64,000 nucleotides of DNA from contig ONMJ01000002.1 of NCBI GenBank assembly GCA_900318955.1, positions 1 to 64,000 of the forward strand. Reading direction: 5' to 3'. Under the pieces are notes generated by a model. That model did not search any database, was not told the DNA's origin, and was given only the letters and a program-made list of their open reading frames with translations. How positions within the stretch are numbered: the first letter of the stretch is position 1; each line of letters begins with the position of its first letter. The stretch is from an uncultured Bacteroidales bacterium (GTDB lineage Bacteria; Bacteroidota; Bacteroidia; Bacteroidales; UBA932). Shown one piece after another: positions 52,145 through 61,279 of the stretch. The position numbers were made by a program, and so were the translations under genes.

Positions 52145-52978
52145 ATGGAAATTCTTATCTCCAATGATGACGGATACAAAGCCCCGGGCATACATGCCCT
52201 GGCAAGGGCAATGTCAAAACTCGGCAATGTCACAGTAGTTGCCCCAAAGAGGCATCAGAGTGCCATGTCGATGGCCGTCAACCTCGGTCTTAAGAAGCTG
52301 GCATTCAAAGAATTGCCCGATGAGGGCCCGGGGAAATGGTACTACCTAGACGGCACTCCCTCGAGCTGCGTTAAATTCGGTCTCGAATATATGTACCCAG
52401 ACCGCAATCCGGACCTTGTGATCTGCGGTATCAATCATGGCACAAACGCCTCTACTGCTGCTAATTACTCCGGCACACTCGGGGCAGCAGACGAAGGCGC
52501 CCTCAACTTCCGAAAGGCAATCGGAGTCTCCCTCTGCAATTTCCTTCCTGACGCCGACATGAGTGTCGTCGAGGAGATGATTCCGGGGATCGTCAAAAAT
52601 CTTCTGGACAAATGGCCTGAAGGGAAATACGGACTCGTCTACAACATCAATTTCCCCGACCTCCCTGCAGATAAAATCAAGGGGGTACGCATCGCTTATC
52701 AGGGCAAGGGGCACTGGATCAAGGAGTTTGCTGATTGGGACTCGAGAGAGCTTGAGAGACGGTTCGGAAAGAGCATGGACACTTTCGGCGCCGCCAACGA
52801 GGCTCCCCTAGAGGAAGGTGAAAAAGCCTACCTTATGGTCGGCGATTTTATCGACGATGAGCCTGACGGAGTACTCGCAGACCACAAACTCAATGACGAG
52901 GGATATATCACCATCACCCCGAACACTATAGACAGAACTGATTATCAGGAGCTTAACCGCCTTGACATGATTTTTTAG
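52145..52978 (+). CDS. surE: 5'/3'-nucleotidase SurE
   Basis: 277 residues, metal-dependent nucleoside monophosphatase. ISNDDGYKAPGI (Asp8, Asp9), APKRHQSAMSMAVN (Ser) and CGINHGTNA (Asn) are the metal-binding blocks; GTPSSCVKFGLEYM follows. Cytosolic stationary-phase survival protein. lpxB starts at the next base. Confidence 0.94.
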   Translation: MEILISNDDGYKAPGIHALARAMSKLGNVTVVAPKRHQSAMSMAVNLGLKKLAFKELPDEGPGKWYYLDGTPSSCVKFGLEYMYPDRNPDLVICGINHGTNASTAANYSGTLGAADEGALNFRKAIGVSLCNFLPDADMSVVEEMIPGIVKNLLDKWPEGKYGLVYNINFPDLPADKIKGVRIAYQGKGHWIKEFADWDSRELERRFGKSMDTFGAANEAPLEEGEKAYLMVGDFIDDEPDGVLADHKLNDEGYITITPNTIDRTDYQELNRLDMIF

Positions 52979-54139
52979 ATGAAGTACTACCTCATTGCCG
53001 GCGAAGCTTCCGGAGACCTGCATGGATCCAACCTTCTGAAGGGCCTCTACAAAGAGGACCCTTCCTGCAAGGCCAGATTCTGGGGCGGGCCTCTGATGGA
53101 TGCAGCCGCAAAAGAAGCAGAAGGGGTCTCCTGCCTTGTTCGCGATTACAAGGAAGGGGCGGTGATGGGGTTTTCATCCATATTGAAAAATGCGCCGAAG
53201 CTGCTTGGGAACCTCCGCTCCTGCAAAGAGGATATCCTCGCATGGAAGCCTGATGCAATTATCCTCATCGACTATCCCGGATTCAATTTCAGGATAGCAG
53301 AATGGGCCCATAAGAAAGGATTCAAGGTATTCTACTACATCGCCCCGAAGGTATGGGCCTCGCGTGAAGGAAGGATCAAGAAACTCAAAAAATACGTCGA
53401 CCGTCTGTTCATTGTTTTCCCCTTCGAGAAAGAATATTTCTCAAAGAAGGGCGTAGATTTCATCTATGAAGGGAATCCCATCATAGACGCCATCGACGAC
53501 TCCCCTCTCATCTCGGAGTCAAGTGAGAGTTTCATGGAAAGAACAGGTATTGAGGATTGCCGCTATATCGCCCTCCTCGCAGGCTCTCGCCGAGGAGAGG
53601 TAAGCTCCATGATGCCCCCTCTCGCGGATTTTGTTGACAGGATGCACGCCCTCCCGGAATATTCTGATTATAAATTTATTATCGCCGGAGCTCCATCCCG
53701 CTCAAAAGAAGATTACTCAACCCTTCTAAGCGGAAGGGAGGATTTTGTAAAAATAGTTTTTTCAGAGACATATGCAGTAGTAAAACATGCCTCGGCCGCA
53801 GTAATAAACTCCGGCACAGCCTCTTTGGAAGCTGCAATAATAGGTACTCCACAGGTTGTTTGCTACTCCAGTTCCACACTGTCATTTCTCATTGCCAGGC
53901 AGATAATTCGATCGACATATATCAGTCTCGGTAACCTGATTCTTCAGCGCCAGGCTTTCAAAGAGTTCATCCAGTATTACGCTACGGGGGAGAATATTCT
54001 CGTAGAAATCAGGCGCATCCTTGAAGACTCGTCTTACCGAGAGGCCATGCTTTCCGACTACGCTGAGATTCGCTCAGCCCTTGGAGGCAAGGGGGCTTCC
54101 GAGAGAGTCGCAAGTGCAATGGTAAAGGAACTACAATAG
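52979..54139 (+). CDS. lpxB: Lipid-A-disaccharide synthase
   Basis: 386-residue GT19 glycosyltransferase that joins UDP-diacylglucosamine and lipid X. AGEASGDLHGSNLLKGL (3-19), ILIDYPGFNF, YYIAPKVWASREGRIK, FPFEKEYFSKKG and YEGNPIID are the family blocks; GTASLEAAIIGTPQVVCY is the UDP-sugar site. Its presence shows an outer membrane with lipid A. Located directly between surE and a symporter gene. Confidence 0.95.
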   Translation: MKYYLIAGEASGDLHGSNLLKGLYKEDPSCKARFWGGPLMDAAAKEAEGVSCLVRDYKEGAVMGFSSILKNAPKLLGNLRSCKEDILAWKPDAIILIDYPGFNFRIAEWAHKKGFKVFYYIAPKVWASREGRIKKLKKYVDRLFIVFPFEKEYFSKKGVDFIYEGNPIIDAIDDSPLISESSESFMERTGIEDCRYIALLAGSRRGEVSSMMPPLADFVDRMHALPEYSDYKFIIAGAPSRSKEDYSTLLSGREDFVKIVFSETYAVVKHASAAVINSGTASLEAAIIGTPQVVCYSSSTLSFLIARQIIRSTYISLGNLILQRQAFKEFIQYYATGENILVEIRRILEDSSYREAMLSDYAEIRSALGGKGASERVASAMVKELQ

Positions 54140-54140
54140 T

Positions 54141-55301
54141 ATGAATATCAAGAAACTGCCACTCCTTGTAAAGGTCCTCATTGCGATACTTGTCGGTATC
54201 CTTCTCGGACTTATCGTCCCCGGTGTTGCCGTCCGCATCATGAACACCTTCAATGCTCTTTTCGATCAGCTGTTGAAATTCATGATTCCGCTGATAATTA
54301 TCGGCCTGGTAACACCGGCAATCGCAGATGTCGGAGACCATGCCGGGCGGCTTCTTGCCATTACCGTAGCTCTCGCCTACCTGTTCACTATCCTCTCGGG
54401 GCTATTCTCTTACGGATATAGCACCGCACTTTTCCCCTATTTTATAGATGAAGGTAGCCTTTCTTCATTGGAGGAGTCCGGGGCGGCATTCGCTCCTTAT
54501 TTCTCTATTTCAATTCCTCCTCTGATGGATGTAATGAGCTCTCTCGTCCTTTCTTTCATCCTGGGACTGGGGATAGCCCTTTTCAAATCTCCATCGCTGA
54601 AAAAAGGGTTTGATGAGCTTAAGGATATTATCGTAATGACGATTGAGAATGTGATCATTCCACTTCTCCCTATTTACATTTTCGGTCTTTTCCTAGATAT
54701 CACAGCCTCCGGGAAGATTGCTCCTGTACTTAAAGCGTTTATTGCAATAGTAGTGCTTATCTTCCTAATGAGTATCATTGTACTTATCCTACAGTATTGC
54801 GTTGCCGGAATAGTTACCAAGCGTAATCCCTTTAAGCTTCTCGCAGGGATGCTTCCTGCATATTTCACCGCCCTCGGGACATCATCTTCAGCCGCGACCA
54901 TCCCCGTCACTCTCAAAAGGGCTGTCGCAAACGGAGTTTCCGAACCGGTCGCCTGCTTTGTCATCCCTCTCTGTGCAACCATCCATCTTTCGGGAAGTAC
55001 TCTTAAAATAACAGCTTGCGCCGTAGCCCTGATGATGATGCTGGGGATGCCCTTCAATTTCGGCATTTTCCTCGGCTTTATCCTTATGCTCGGGATTACA
55101 ATGGTCGCCGCACCGGGAGTCCCTGGAGGAGCCATTATGGCGGCACTCGGAGTACTTGGAACCATCCTCGGGTTCGATGCCCAGCAGCAGGCAATGATGA
55201 TAACCCTCTATATCGCCATGGATAGCTTCGGGACAGCCTGCAACGTTACGGGGGACGGCGCCATCGCCCTAATTATCGATAAAATTGCTTCTCGGAAGTA
55301 A
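54141..55301 (+). CDS. Dicarboxylate/amino acid:cation symporter (DAACS)
   Basis: 386 residues, about eight membrane helices plus re-entrant loops. The serine-rich hairpin TALGTSSSAATIPVTLKR (about 250) and GTACNVTGDGA (about 370, HP2/TM8 site) identify the glutamate/dicarboxylate symporter family. Likely imports glutamate, aspartate or C4-dicarboxylates with H+ or Na+. Starts 1 nt after the lpxB stop. Confidence 0.9.
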   Translation: MNIKKLPLLVKVLIAILVGILLGLIVPGVAVRIMNTFNALFDQLLKFMIPLIIIGLVTPAIADVGDHAGRLLAITVALAYLFTILSGLFSYGYSTALFPYFIDEGSLSSLEESGAAFAPYFSISIPPLMDVMSSLVLSFILGLGIALFKSPSLKKGFDELKDIIVMTIENVIIPLLPIYIFGLFLDITASGKIAPVLKAFIAIVVLIFLMSIIVLILQYCVAGIVTKRNPFKLLAGMLPAYFTALGTSSSAATIPVTLKRAVANGVSEPVACFVIPLCATIHLSGSTLKITACAVALMMMLGMPFNFGIFLGFILMLGITMVAAPGVPGGAIMAALGVLGTILGFDAQQQAMMITLYIAMDSFGTACNVTGDGAIALIIDKIASRK

Positions 55302-55303
55302 CT

Positions 55304-56503
55304 ATGAATCAAAAATATAGACTTTTTGCGAGTGCCCTTCTGGCTCTTTTCCTCACCATCGGCCTCAATGCCCAAGAAAAGGGGCATAATATCATGGGGT
55401 TTGCCCGATGGAGCCATGTAATCGACGGACACGGCATCTATGACGAGATTATTCAAAGCTACAACTATCCACTCGGAGGAATCCAGTTCGGCTTTGATAC
55501 CCACCCGAAAGACAGCAGCTACTATGCCTCGGCATGGAACTTCCCCCATTTCGCTCTCGGGGCGTCTTTTGCCAATATGGGAAGCCTCGATTTCAAGAAC
55601 GATTCCCGCCTAGGGAACATAGTAAATCTCTATGGCTCAGCTCGTTTTGATATTATAAGGAACTCTATCATAGCCGTTTCTCCTGTTCTCGAATTAGGAT
55701 TCGCATACTCTCCGGAGAGATATCATTTCCATTCCAACGCCCACAATCTTTTCATCGGGTCGAACGTATTTTTCGACCTTGGAGCCGGACTTGAGACGGC
55801 CTTTCATGTGACCCCACATTGGGATATTGCACTGACTGCGTATCTGACCCACCATTCCAACGGAATGCTCCGCGTCCCCAACTGGGGCATAAACGAATTC
55901 TCCGCTGGAGGGGCGCTAAGATACAATCTCACTCCCGTTTATACCGGAAAACGAATAAGAATGAGAGAGCCCGAGTACCGAAAAGGTCTTCAATGGAACA
56001 TCTACGCTGCAGGAGGTGTCCATAGCTGCGATGTCGAACTTAAAGCGCTTAGAAAAAGCTATGAGAATGGTAAGGTCAATCCGGATGATTCATACAGAAT
56101 ACCGGCACGCCCTCGGCTCCTTGCAGGAGTCGAAGGAGTATGGAGATACTCTCCCCTTTTCGCAGCCGGAATGGGTCTGGAAGGTAATTACGCCTGGAAT
56201 GATTACAGAAACAGCGATCTAGTCCTAAAAGGAGAAGAAGATCCTGCAGGATACTCCCCCTTCTATGCAGCAGCCTATCTCACTCATGAGTTCTACTACA
56301 ACAGGCTGTCATTCCACATTATGTGGGGACTGTATCTTTACAAGAAGACCGGTCTTACCGAAGATATGGGAAAGACCTTCCAGAGGGTCGGAGCCCGCTA
56401 CCATTTCTCACAGAATGGAAAACTCTACGCCGGGCTTGATATGAGGGCTCATTACTGCGACCGCTCATACTGTCTCGAGCTCAGCATTGGAATGACACTT
56501 TAG
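55304..56503 (+). CDS. PagL-like lipid A 3-O-deacylase / acyloxyacyl hydrolase
   Basis: 399 residues: signal peptide (cleavage near LNAQ), first half with the PagL fold including the catalytic His-Ser of THHSNGMLRVPNWGIN (about 184-199), and a second half of aromatic barrel strands that makes it about twice the length of Pseudomonas PagL. The family removes the 3-linked acyl chain of lipid A in the outer membrane. Linked to lpxB in the same run of genes, which supports a lipid A role. The extra C-terminal half could be a fused barrel or a longer version of the fold. Confidence 0.8.
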   Translation: MNQKYRLFASALLALFLTIGLNAQEKGHNIMGFARWSHVIDGHGIYDEIIQSYNYPLGGIQFGFDTHPKDSSYYASAWNFPHFALGASFANMGSLDFKNDSRLGNIVNLYGSARFDIIRNSIIAVSPVLELGFAYSPERYHFHSNAHNLFIGSNVFFDLGAGLETAFHVTPHWDIALTAYLTHHSNGMLRVPNWGINEFSAGGALRYNLTPVYTGKRIRMREPEYRKGLQWNIYAAGGVHSCDVELKALRKSYENGKVNPDDSYRIPARPRLLAGVEGVWRYSPLFAAGMGLEGNYAWNDYRNSDLVLKGEEDPAGYSPFYAAAYLTHEFYYNRLSFHIMWGLYLYKKTGLTEDMGKTFQRVGARYHFSQNGKLYAGLDMRAHYCDRSYCLELSIGMTL

Positions 56504-56519
56504 CGGCAGGTTATTTCCG

Positions 56520-57377
56520 CTAATAGCTCCTTGGGCCAAATATAGCCGATCCTATTCGGACTAATGTAGCTCCGTATTCGACAGCGATTCTCCAGTCAGA
56601 GGACATTCCTATCGAAAGTTCGGTAAAGTCTACAAGAGAGGGAAACTCTTCATTAATACGACGTTTCAGTCTTGCTATCCTTTCAAAATCGGCCCTGATT
56701 ACTGTCTCGTCGTCGGTATTGGTCGCCATTCCCATCAATCCCCTTATTCTGACTCCGGAGTAGCTTCTTCCCGGCCTCTCATTATCGGTTTCGTAGGACT
56801 GACCACCTAAAGGACGTGCCACCCGCGGCACGGAAGCGGGAGGGGCCCATTTATGGGAGGGGTCGGACTTGTCCGACTCCTGAAGGTGGTCAGTCCTACG
56901 AACAAAGGAGGGGCCACCTAAAGAAGGTGCCACCTGCGGCACGGAAGCACTAATCGCCCGGCAGACAGACAGAATCTCCTCTTCGGAGAGGCCTGACTTC
57001 GTCTCCTCTGCTCCAAGATGGAGCTCAAGGAGAATATTGACAGGATTGCCGCCCTCTACCGAGCGTCCGTTCTCCAGGGCCCACTTATCTATTGCATCAA
57101 GAAGATGGATCGAGTCCACTGATTCAACCAGAGCAGCATATGGAAGAACAAGCTTCAGCTTATTGGTCTGGAGATGACCGATGAAATGCCACTCGACATC
57201 ATATGGCATCTGAGGGACTTTTGACGCAAATTCCTGAGGCCGGTTCTCCCCGAAAACCCGCTGCCCTGCGGAATAGGCCTCCTCAAGAGCAGAGACAGGG
57301 TGAAATTTGGAAACTGCCACAAGGCGCACACCCTGTGGCAGTTCCGAAAGAATTGAATGAATGTTATCGGCTATCAT
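56520..57377 (-). CDS. yggS: YggS-family PLP homeostasis protein with an in-frame repeat-element insert
   Basis: 285 residues; the family is usually about 220-230. The PLP lysine is in LVAVSKFHPV (about 24), and FGENRPQEF, WHFIGHLQTNKLK, LELHLGAEETKSGL and the end RIGSAIFGPRSY are intact. Between EEILSVCRAIS and VRIRGLMGMAT lies about 60 extra residues (about 140-202) encoded by a palindromic element (56790-56948). They include two copies of ASVPxVAxxLGG and no cysteine pattern or known fold. The frame is kept, so the protein may be functional with a surface loop. YggS is thought to regulate PLP and amino-acid pools. It is the last gene of the DUF349-yidC operon. Confidence 0.9.
   Translation of the reverse strand: MIADNIHSILSELPQGVRLVAVSKFHPVSALEEAYSAGQRVFGENRPQEFASKVPQMPYDVEWHFIGHLQTNKLKLVLPYAALVESVDSIHLLDAIDKWALENGRSVEGGNPVNILLELHLGAEETKSGLSEEEILSVCRAISASVPQVAPSLGGPSFVRRTDHLQESDKSDPSHKWAPPASVPRVARPLGGQSYETDNERPGRSYSGVRIRGLMGMATNTDDETVIRADFERIARLKRRINEEFPSLVDFTELSIGMSSDWRIAVEYGATLVRIGSAIFGPRSY
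56790..56948. repeat. Palindromic repeat element inserted within yggS
   Basis: A 19 bp perfect inverted repeat, TTCGTAGGACTGACCACCT (56790-56808) and its complement (56884-56902), encloses smaller hairpins (GTCGGAC-TT-GTCCGAC about 56862-56877; CGTGCC/GGCACG about 56815-56832). A direct repeat of ~36 bp, ACCTAAAGGACGTGCC-like (56803-56837) and its copy (56914-56948, 4-5 differences), flanks the right arm. The element length is a multiple of three minus none in the reading frame it disturbs: no stop codon or frameshift occurs in yggS. Confidence 0.85.
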
Positions 57378-57380
57378 AGC

Positions 57381-59288
57381 TTAACGCCTCTTACCGCCCT
57401 TTTGCTGCTGCTTTGCCTGCTGGGCCTGCATCTGACGCTGCATCTTCTGGGCTTCCTCAAGACGCTGCTGCCACTTTGACTTCGGAGCAGGCTTGTTCGC
57501 GGTAGCCTTCAGCTTCGCCTGAATCTCCTCCGGATGAATGAAGAACTTCTTGATCACCCAAGTTTCACCCATCGTAATGAGGTTGGAAAGAAGGTAATAA
57601 TAGCTAAGACCGGACGAGAGATTGTTACAGATGAAGAACATCATGATAGGCATCATCCAGATGCTCATGAACTGCATCATCTTCGCATTGGGGTCGTTCC
57701 CGCTCATCTGGGAGCCCGTGACGAACTTCGAGTAGAGGAACATGGAAACGGCCATAAGCAGCGCGAACAGGGAAATATGGTCCCCAAGAAGAGGAATCCT
57801 CGTCCCGAAATCGACGATGGAGTCGTATGCGCTAAGGTCTTCCGCCCAGAGGAACGGCTGCTGACGCAGCTCGATTGATGCCGGGAAGAAGCGGAACATT
57901 GCCCATAGTATAGGGAACTGAAGGAGCATCGGGAGACATCCTCCCATCGGGGAGATTCCGGCCCTCTTGTAGAGGTCCATCGTCGCCTGCTGCTTCTTCA
58001 TTGCATCCTCCTGTTTGGGATACTTCTCGTTGAGCTTGTCGATCTCAGGCTTGATCGCCTGCATCTTCGCAGATGAAGAATATGACTTATAGGCGAACGG
58101 GAGCACCACTATCTTGATGAAGATTGTCATCAGGAGAATGATGATACCGAAGTTGGAGATAAACTTATGGAGCCAGTCGAAGAGAGGAATAATTACGAAT
58201 CTCGTGAACCAACCGACAAGCCATCCGCCTAGAGGGATAACCTTCTCATACTTGTGGTCATAAGTCTTTAGAGTCTTGAAGTGATTGGGGCCGAAATAGA
58301 ACTCAAACGGAATCGAAATATTATCCGATCCCGGAGTGAACTCAGTCCTCATCTTAGCGCTGCAAGCCATCAAATCATGGCTCTCATCGCCTTCAGGAAC
58401 ATATTCGATCTTGAAATCGCCTGAGATGAACTCCTTCGGGGCCCTCATGAAGGCGGAGAAGAACTGCTGCTGGAAAGCGAACCACTCTATCTTGCTGTCA
58501 AACCTCTTGGATCCGTTTCTGGAATTACCGATATTCTCCGGCTTCTTGTCTCCGGGGAAATAATAATTGAGGCGGGAGTACTGAGTTTCATTCTTGTAAC
58601 CCTTCTCCATACGAGGCATGGTCACGTCGAAATCGACGTCCATAGAGATCACATTCCTCGGAATGAGGTCCTTCATACCGACAAAAGAGATCCTGTCGTC
58701 GACATCATACGAGCCCTCATTTAGAACATAACGCTGCTCTATGTAGCCTCCATTGGAAAAAGGAAGCCTCATCACAAGTACACTGTCGGAAGATTCCTCG
58801 GGAATATAGTTGAAATTGAACTTCCTGGTATCAACTGCTGTGGGGGCGTATACTACGAAACCGAGTTGAGCCTTACCATCCTTGAAAAGATAGAGATCAC
58901 TCTTGTCGTAGTTGAGATAATCCTTGACCTGAACCGAGTATGGCTGAGCTCCTTTAGTTGTAAAGACTATCGAGAGCTTGTCATTTTCGAGCGTATGGAA
59001 AGACTCTGTCCCAGCCGCAGCCACATTGAGAAGAGAGTCAGTATAGAAAGCAGTATTATCGCCTTCAGCGGCACCGGGAACGGCATTCTGAACGGCCAAA
59101 GTGTCGTTCGGATGCTCTTTAAGGTATGCCTGGCGGATACTGTCCTGACGGATCTGCTCAACCTGGGCGATTGAATCTATCTGCGCCTGATACTCGATCT
59201 GCTTCTTATATTCCCTAGACTGGTATCCGAAGAAACCAATCATTATAAGGCCTATGAGAATAAATCCGATTACTGAATTTCTGTCCAT
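57381..59288 (-). CDS. yidC: Membrane protein insertase YidC
   Basis: 635 residues, Gram-negative type: N-terminal helix (VIGFILIGLIMIGFFGY), large periplasmic beta domain (about 60-350), and a C-terminal five-helix core with SSSAKMQAIKPEIDKLNEKYP (coiled-coil loop), GGCLPMLLQFPILWAMF and FFICNNLSSGLSYYYLLSN. Gln/Lys-rich tail. It inserts membrane proteins alone or with Sec. Starts 3 nt after the DUF349 gene stop; yggS follows 3 nt later, a tight three-gene operon. Confidence 0.97.
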   Translation of the reverse strand: MDRNSVIGFILIGLIMIGFFGYQSREYKKQIEYQAQIDSIAQVEQIRQDSIRQAYLKEHPNDTLAVQNAVPGAAEGDNTAFYTDSLLNVAAAGTESFHTLENDKLSIVFTTKGAQPYSVQVKDYLNYDKSDLYLFKDGKAQLGFVVYAPTAVDTRKFNFNYIPEESSDSVLVMRLPFSNGGYIEQRYVLNEGSYDVDDRISFVGMKDLIPRNVISMDVDFDVTMPRMEKGYKNETQYSRLNYYFPGDKKPENIGNSRNGSKRFDSKIEWFAFQQQFFSAFMRAPKEFISGDFKIEYVPEGDESHDLMACSAKMRTEFTPGSDNISIPFEFYFGPNHFKTLKTYDHKYEKVIPLGGWLVGWFTRFVIIPLFDWLHKFISNFGIIILLMTIFIKIVVLPFAYKSYSSSAKMQAIKPEIDKLNEKYPKQEDAMKKQQATMDLYKRAGISPMGGCLPMLLQFPILWAMFRFFPASIELRQQPFLWAEDLSAYDSIVDFGTRIPLLGDHISLFALLMAVSMFLYSKFVTGSQMSGNDPNAKMMQFMSIWMMPIMMFFICNNLSSGLSYYYLLSNLITMGETWVIKKFFIHPEEIQAKLKATANKPAPKSKWQQRLEEAQKMQRQMQAQQAKQQQKGGKRR

Positions 59289-59291
59289 TTT

Positions 59292-61175
59292 CTACTCTTC
59301 CGAAGCCTCTTCCTCTTTCTTTTCGATCTCGCGGATCTTAGCCTCAAGCTCCTTGAGCTCTCCCTTGGCTGAATCAATCCTTTCCTGCATGAGCTTGATC
59401 ATGGACTCTGCCGACTTGGAAGCGGAGAAGAATCCGATATTGTTCTCATACGTTGCGACATCCTGCTGGAGTTTGGTATACTTCTCAACAAGGATATCCT
59501 TCTCGGTCTTGGGGCCTCTCTGAGCGCGTCTGTCGCCTCTCTGAGCACCGCCGCGAGGACCACGGGCATTGAAAGAAGGGAATTTCTCCTGGAGAGCCTT
59601 GCGGTAAGCTTCATTGACAGCGTCCTTCTCCTTGAACGGGACAAATCCGATAGCGCCCCACTTCTCGGCGAAGTCGCGAGCTGCGGCATTATCGGTCTCC
59701 TCGTCGCCTGAAAGGACGTAGGCTTCGATCTCCGCGATAACGGCCTTCTTTGCCTTCAGGTTGCCATAGAAATCATTCTCCGGTTTAGCATGCTTATCCC
59801 TCTCATTGAAGAATTCATCGCAAGCGGCACGGAATCTCTTCCAAAGCTGCTCGGATTTCTTGCGAGGAACTGCACCTATCTCCTTCCACTGCTTCTGGAG
59901 TGCGATAAACTGGTCGGAGGTCTTCTTCCAATCAGTGCTGCTCTTAAGGGCCTCAGCCTGCTCGATAATGGCAAGCTTCTTTTCCATATTCTCGTTCATA
60001 CTGCTCTTGAACGTAGAATAATACTCTCTCTTACGCTCGAAGAACTTATCGCATGCAGCGCGGAAACGATCGTAAATCTTCTGATTCTCCTTCCTTGAAG
60101 CGAACCCGATCTTACGCCACTCGGCCTGGATCTCTTCAATCTGGCGGGAGCAGTTATTCCACTCATTGGATGAGGTAATCTCCTTATCTGCAATTTCTTC
60201 CACCTTTTCGCAAAGGGCGGTCTTGGCGACAAGGTTCTCGGCCTGCTGGCTCTTCAGTCCTTCGAAATGGGCCTGATACTTTTTATTAATAACAGCGGTT
60301 GCAGCCTTGAAACGATCCCAGATTGACTCACGGAACTCCTTAGCCACCGGTCCGAACTCCTTCCACTGCTCATGGAGCTTCTGAAGCTCCTTGAAAGCCT
60401 CGACTACATTCTCATCCTCGGCAAGCTGCTCGGCCTGCTCGCAGAACTTCTCTTTCGCCTCGAGGTTCTTCTTGAAATCGAGGTCGCGAAGCTCGCGGTT
60501 GATCTGGACCAGGTCGTAGAACTTCTCTACATAAAGCTGATAAGTATCGTTGACATCGCGGAAGGCAGTAGCGGGAACAGGCCCGATCTCTCTCCAACGG
60601 TTCTGGATTTCACGGAACTTAGGGAAGAGATCCTTCATGTCTTCCTGGGTCTCTATAAGAGCCTTGAGGTCCTCGATAACAGCCTGCTTCTTGACTAGAT
60701 TATCATCCCTTTCGGCATCAATCTGACGATTATATTCAGCTTTCTCCTTTTTAAATTTATTATATAGCGACTTAAAACCGGCCTCAATAGCTGCGAACGG
60801 ACTTTCCGGAGAATCAGCTGCCGGGGCCTCGGGAGCCTCAGCTTCGGGAGCTTCCTCTGCAGGAGCTTCGACTGCGGTTTCTTCTGCGACGGTCTCCTCG
60901 GCTGCTATCACCTCATCATCGGGGTCAACCACAGCTGCATCAAGACCGGCTTCTGCCTTTTCCTTCGAAAGCCTCTTATAGAAAGCCGCCTTTATAGCCT
61001 CGGCTTCCTTGGACCTTTTCATCCTGTCTACACTTTCCGACAATTCCTGGAAAAGAGCCGATAGCTCTGCAAGCGTTTTCTCGGAATAATTGACTATCGT
61101 CTCCTTTACAGAGGCGGCAGCGTCCTGCGCTACATCTGGGGTTTCAAGCACCTCAGGCTTAATTTCTTCACTCAT
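59292..61175 (-). CDS. DUF349 repeat protein
   Basis: 627 residues: an acidic Ala/Pro/Glu-rich low-complexity N-terminus (about 90-125, EEAPEAEAPEAPAADSPE), then five or so DUF349 repeats (each about 70 residues, LIETQEDMKDLFPKFREIQNRWREIGPVP being the first kind of WxxIGxVP pattern, also WKEFGPVAKEF, WRKIGFASRKE, WKEIGAVPRKK, WGAIGFVPFKEK), then a coiled-coil end. The family is widespread in Bacteroidota, cytosolic by absence of signals, function unknown; linkage to yidC may hint at an envelope link. Start 61175 is used because 61199 lies before the leader of this gene. Confidence 0.85.
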   Translation of the reverse strand: MSEEIKPEVLETPDVAQDAAASVKETIVNYSEKTLAELSALFQELSESVDRMKRSKEAEAIKAAFYKRLSKEKAEAGLDAAVVDPDDEVIAAEETVAEETAVEAPAEEAPEAEAPEAPAADSPESPFAAIEAGFKSLYNKFKKEKAEYNRQIDAERDDNLVKKQAVIEDLKALIETQEDMKDLFPKFREIQNRWREIGPVPATAFRDVNDTYQLYVEKFYDLVQINRELRDLDFKKNLEAKEKFCEQAEQLAEDENVVEAFKELQKLHEQWKEFGPVAKEFRESIWDRFKAATAVINKKYQAHFEGLKSQQAENLVAKTALCEKVEEIADKEITSSNEWNNCSRQIEEIQAEWRKIGFASRKENQKIYDRFRAACDKFFERKREYYSTFKSSMNENMEKKLAIIEQAEALKSSTDWKKTSDQFIALQKQWKEIGAVPRKKSEQLWKRFRAACDEFFNERDKHAKPENDFYGNLKAKKAVIAEIEAYVLSGDEETDNAAARDFAEKWGAIGFVPFKEKDAVNEAYRKALQEKFPSFNARGPRGGAQRGDRRAQRGPKTEKDILVEKYTKLQQDVATYENNIGFFSASKSAESMIKLMQERIDSAKGELKELEAKIREIEKKEEEASEE

Positions 61176-61215
61176 AATAACAAAACTTAAGTAGTACAAA
61201 TAAATCTACAGAATG

Positions 61216-61223
61216 CAAATATA
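61216..61223 (-). promoter_or_regulatory. Promoter element for DUF349-yidC-yggS operon
   Basis: TATATTTG on the minus strand, 40 nt before the start at 61175. Confidence 0.6.
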
Positions 61224-61246
61224 ATAATTATTTGGATATAAAATGC

Positions 61247-61254
61247 TATTTTTG
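61247..61254 (+). promoter_or_regulatory. Promoter element for trmD
   Basis: TATTTTTG, 25 nt before the start at 61280. Confidence 0.5.
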
Positions 61255-61279
61255 CATCGTCAAACAAAAAGAGTCTAAA

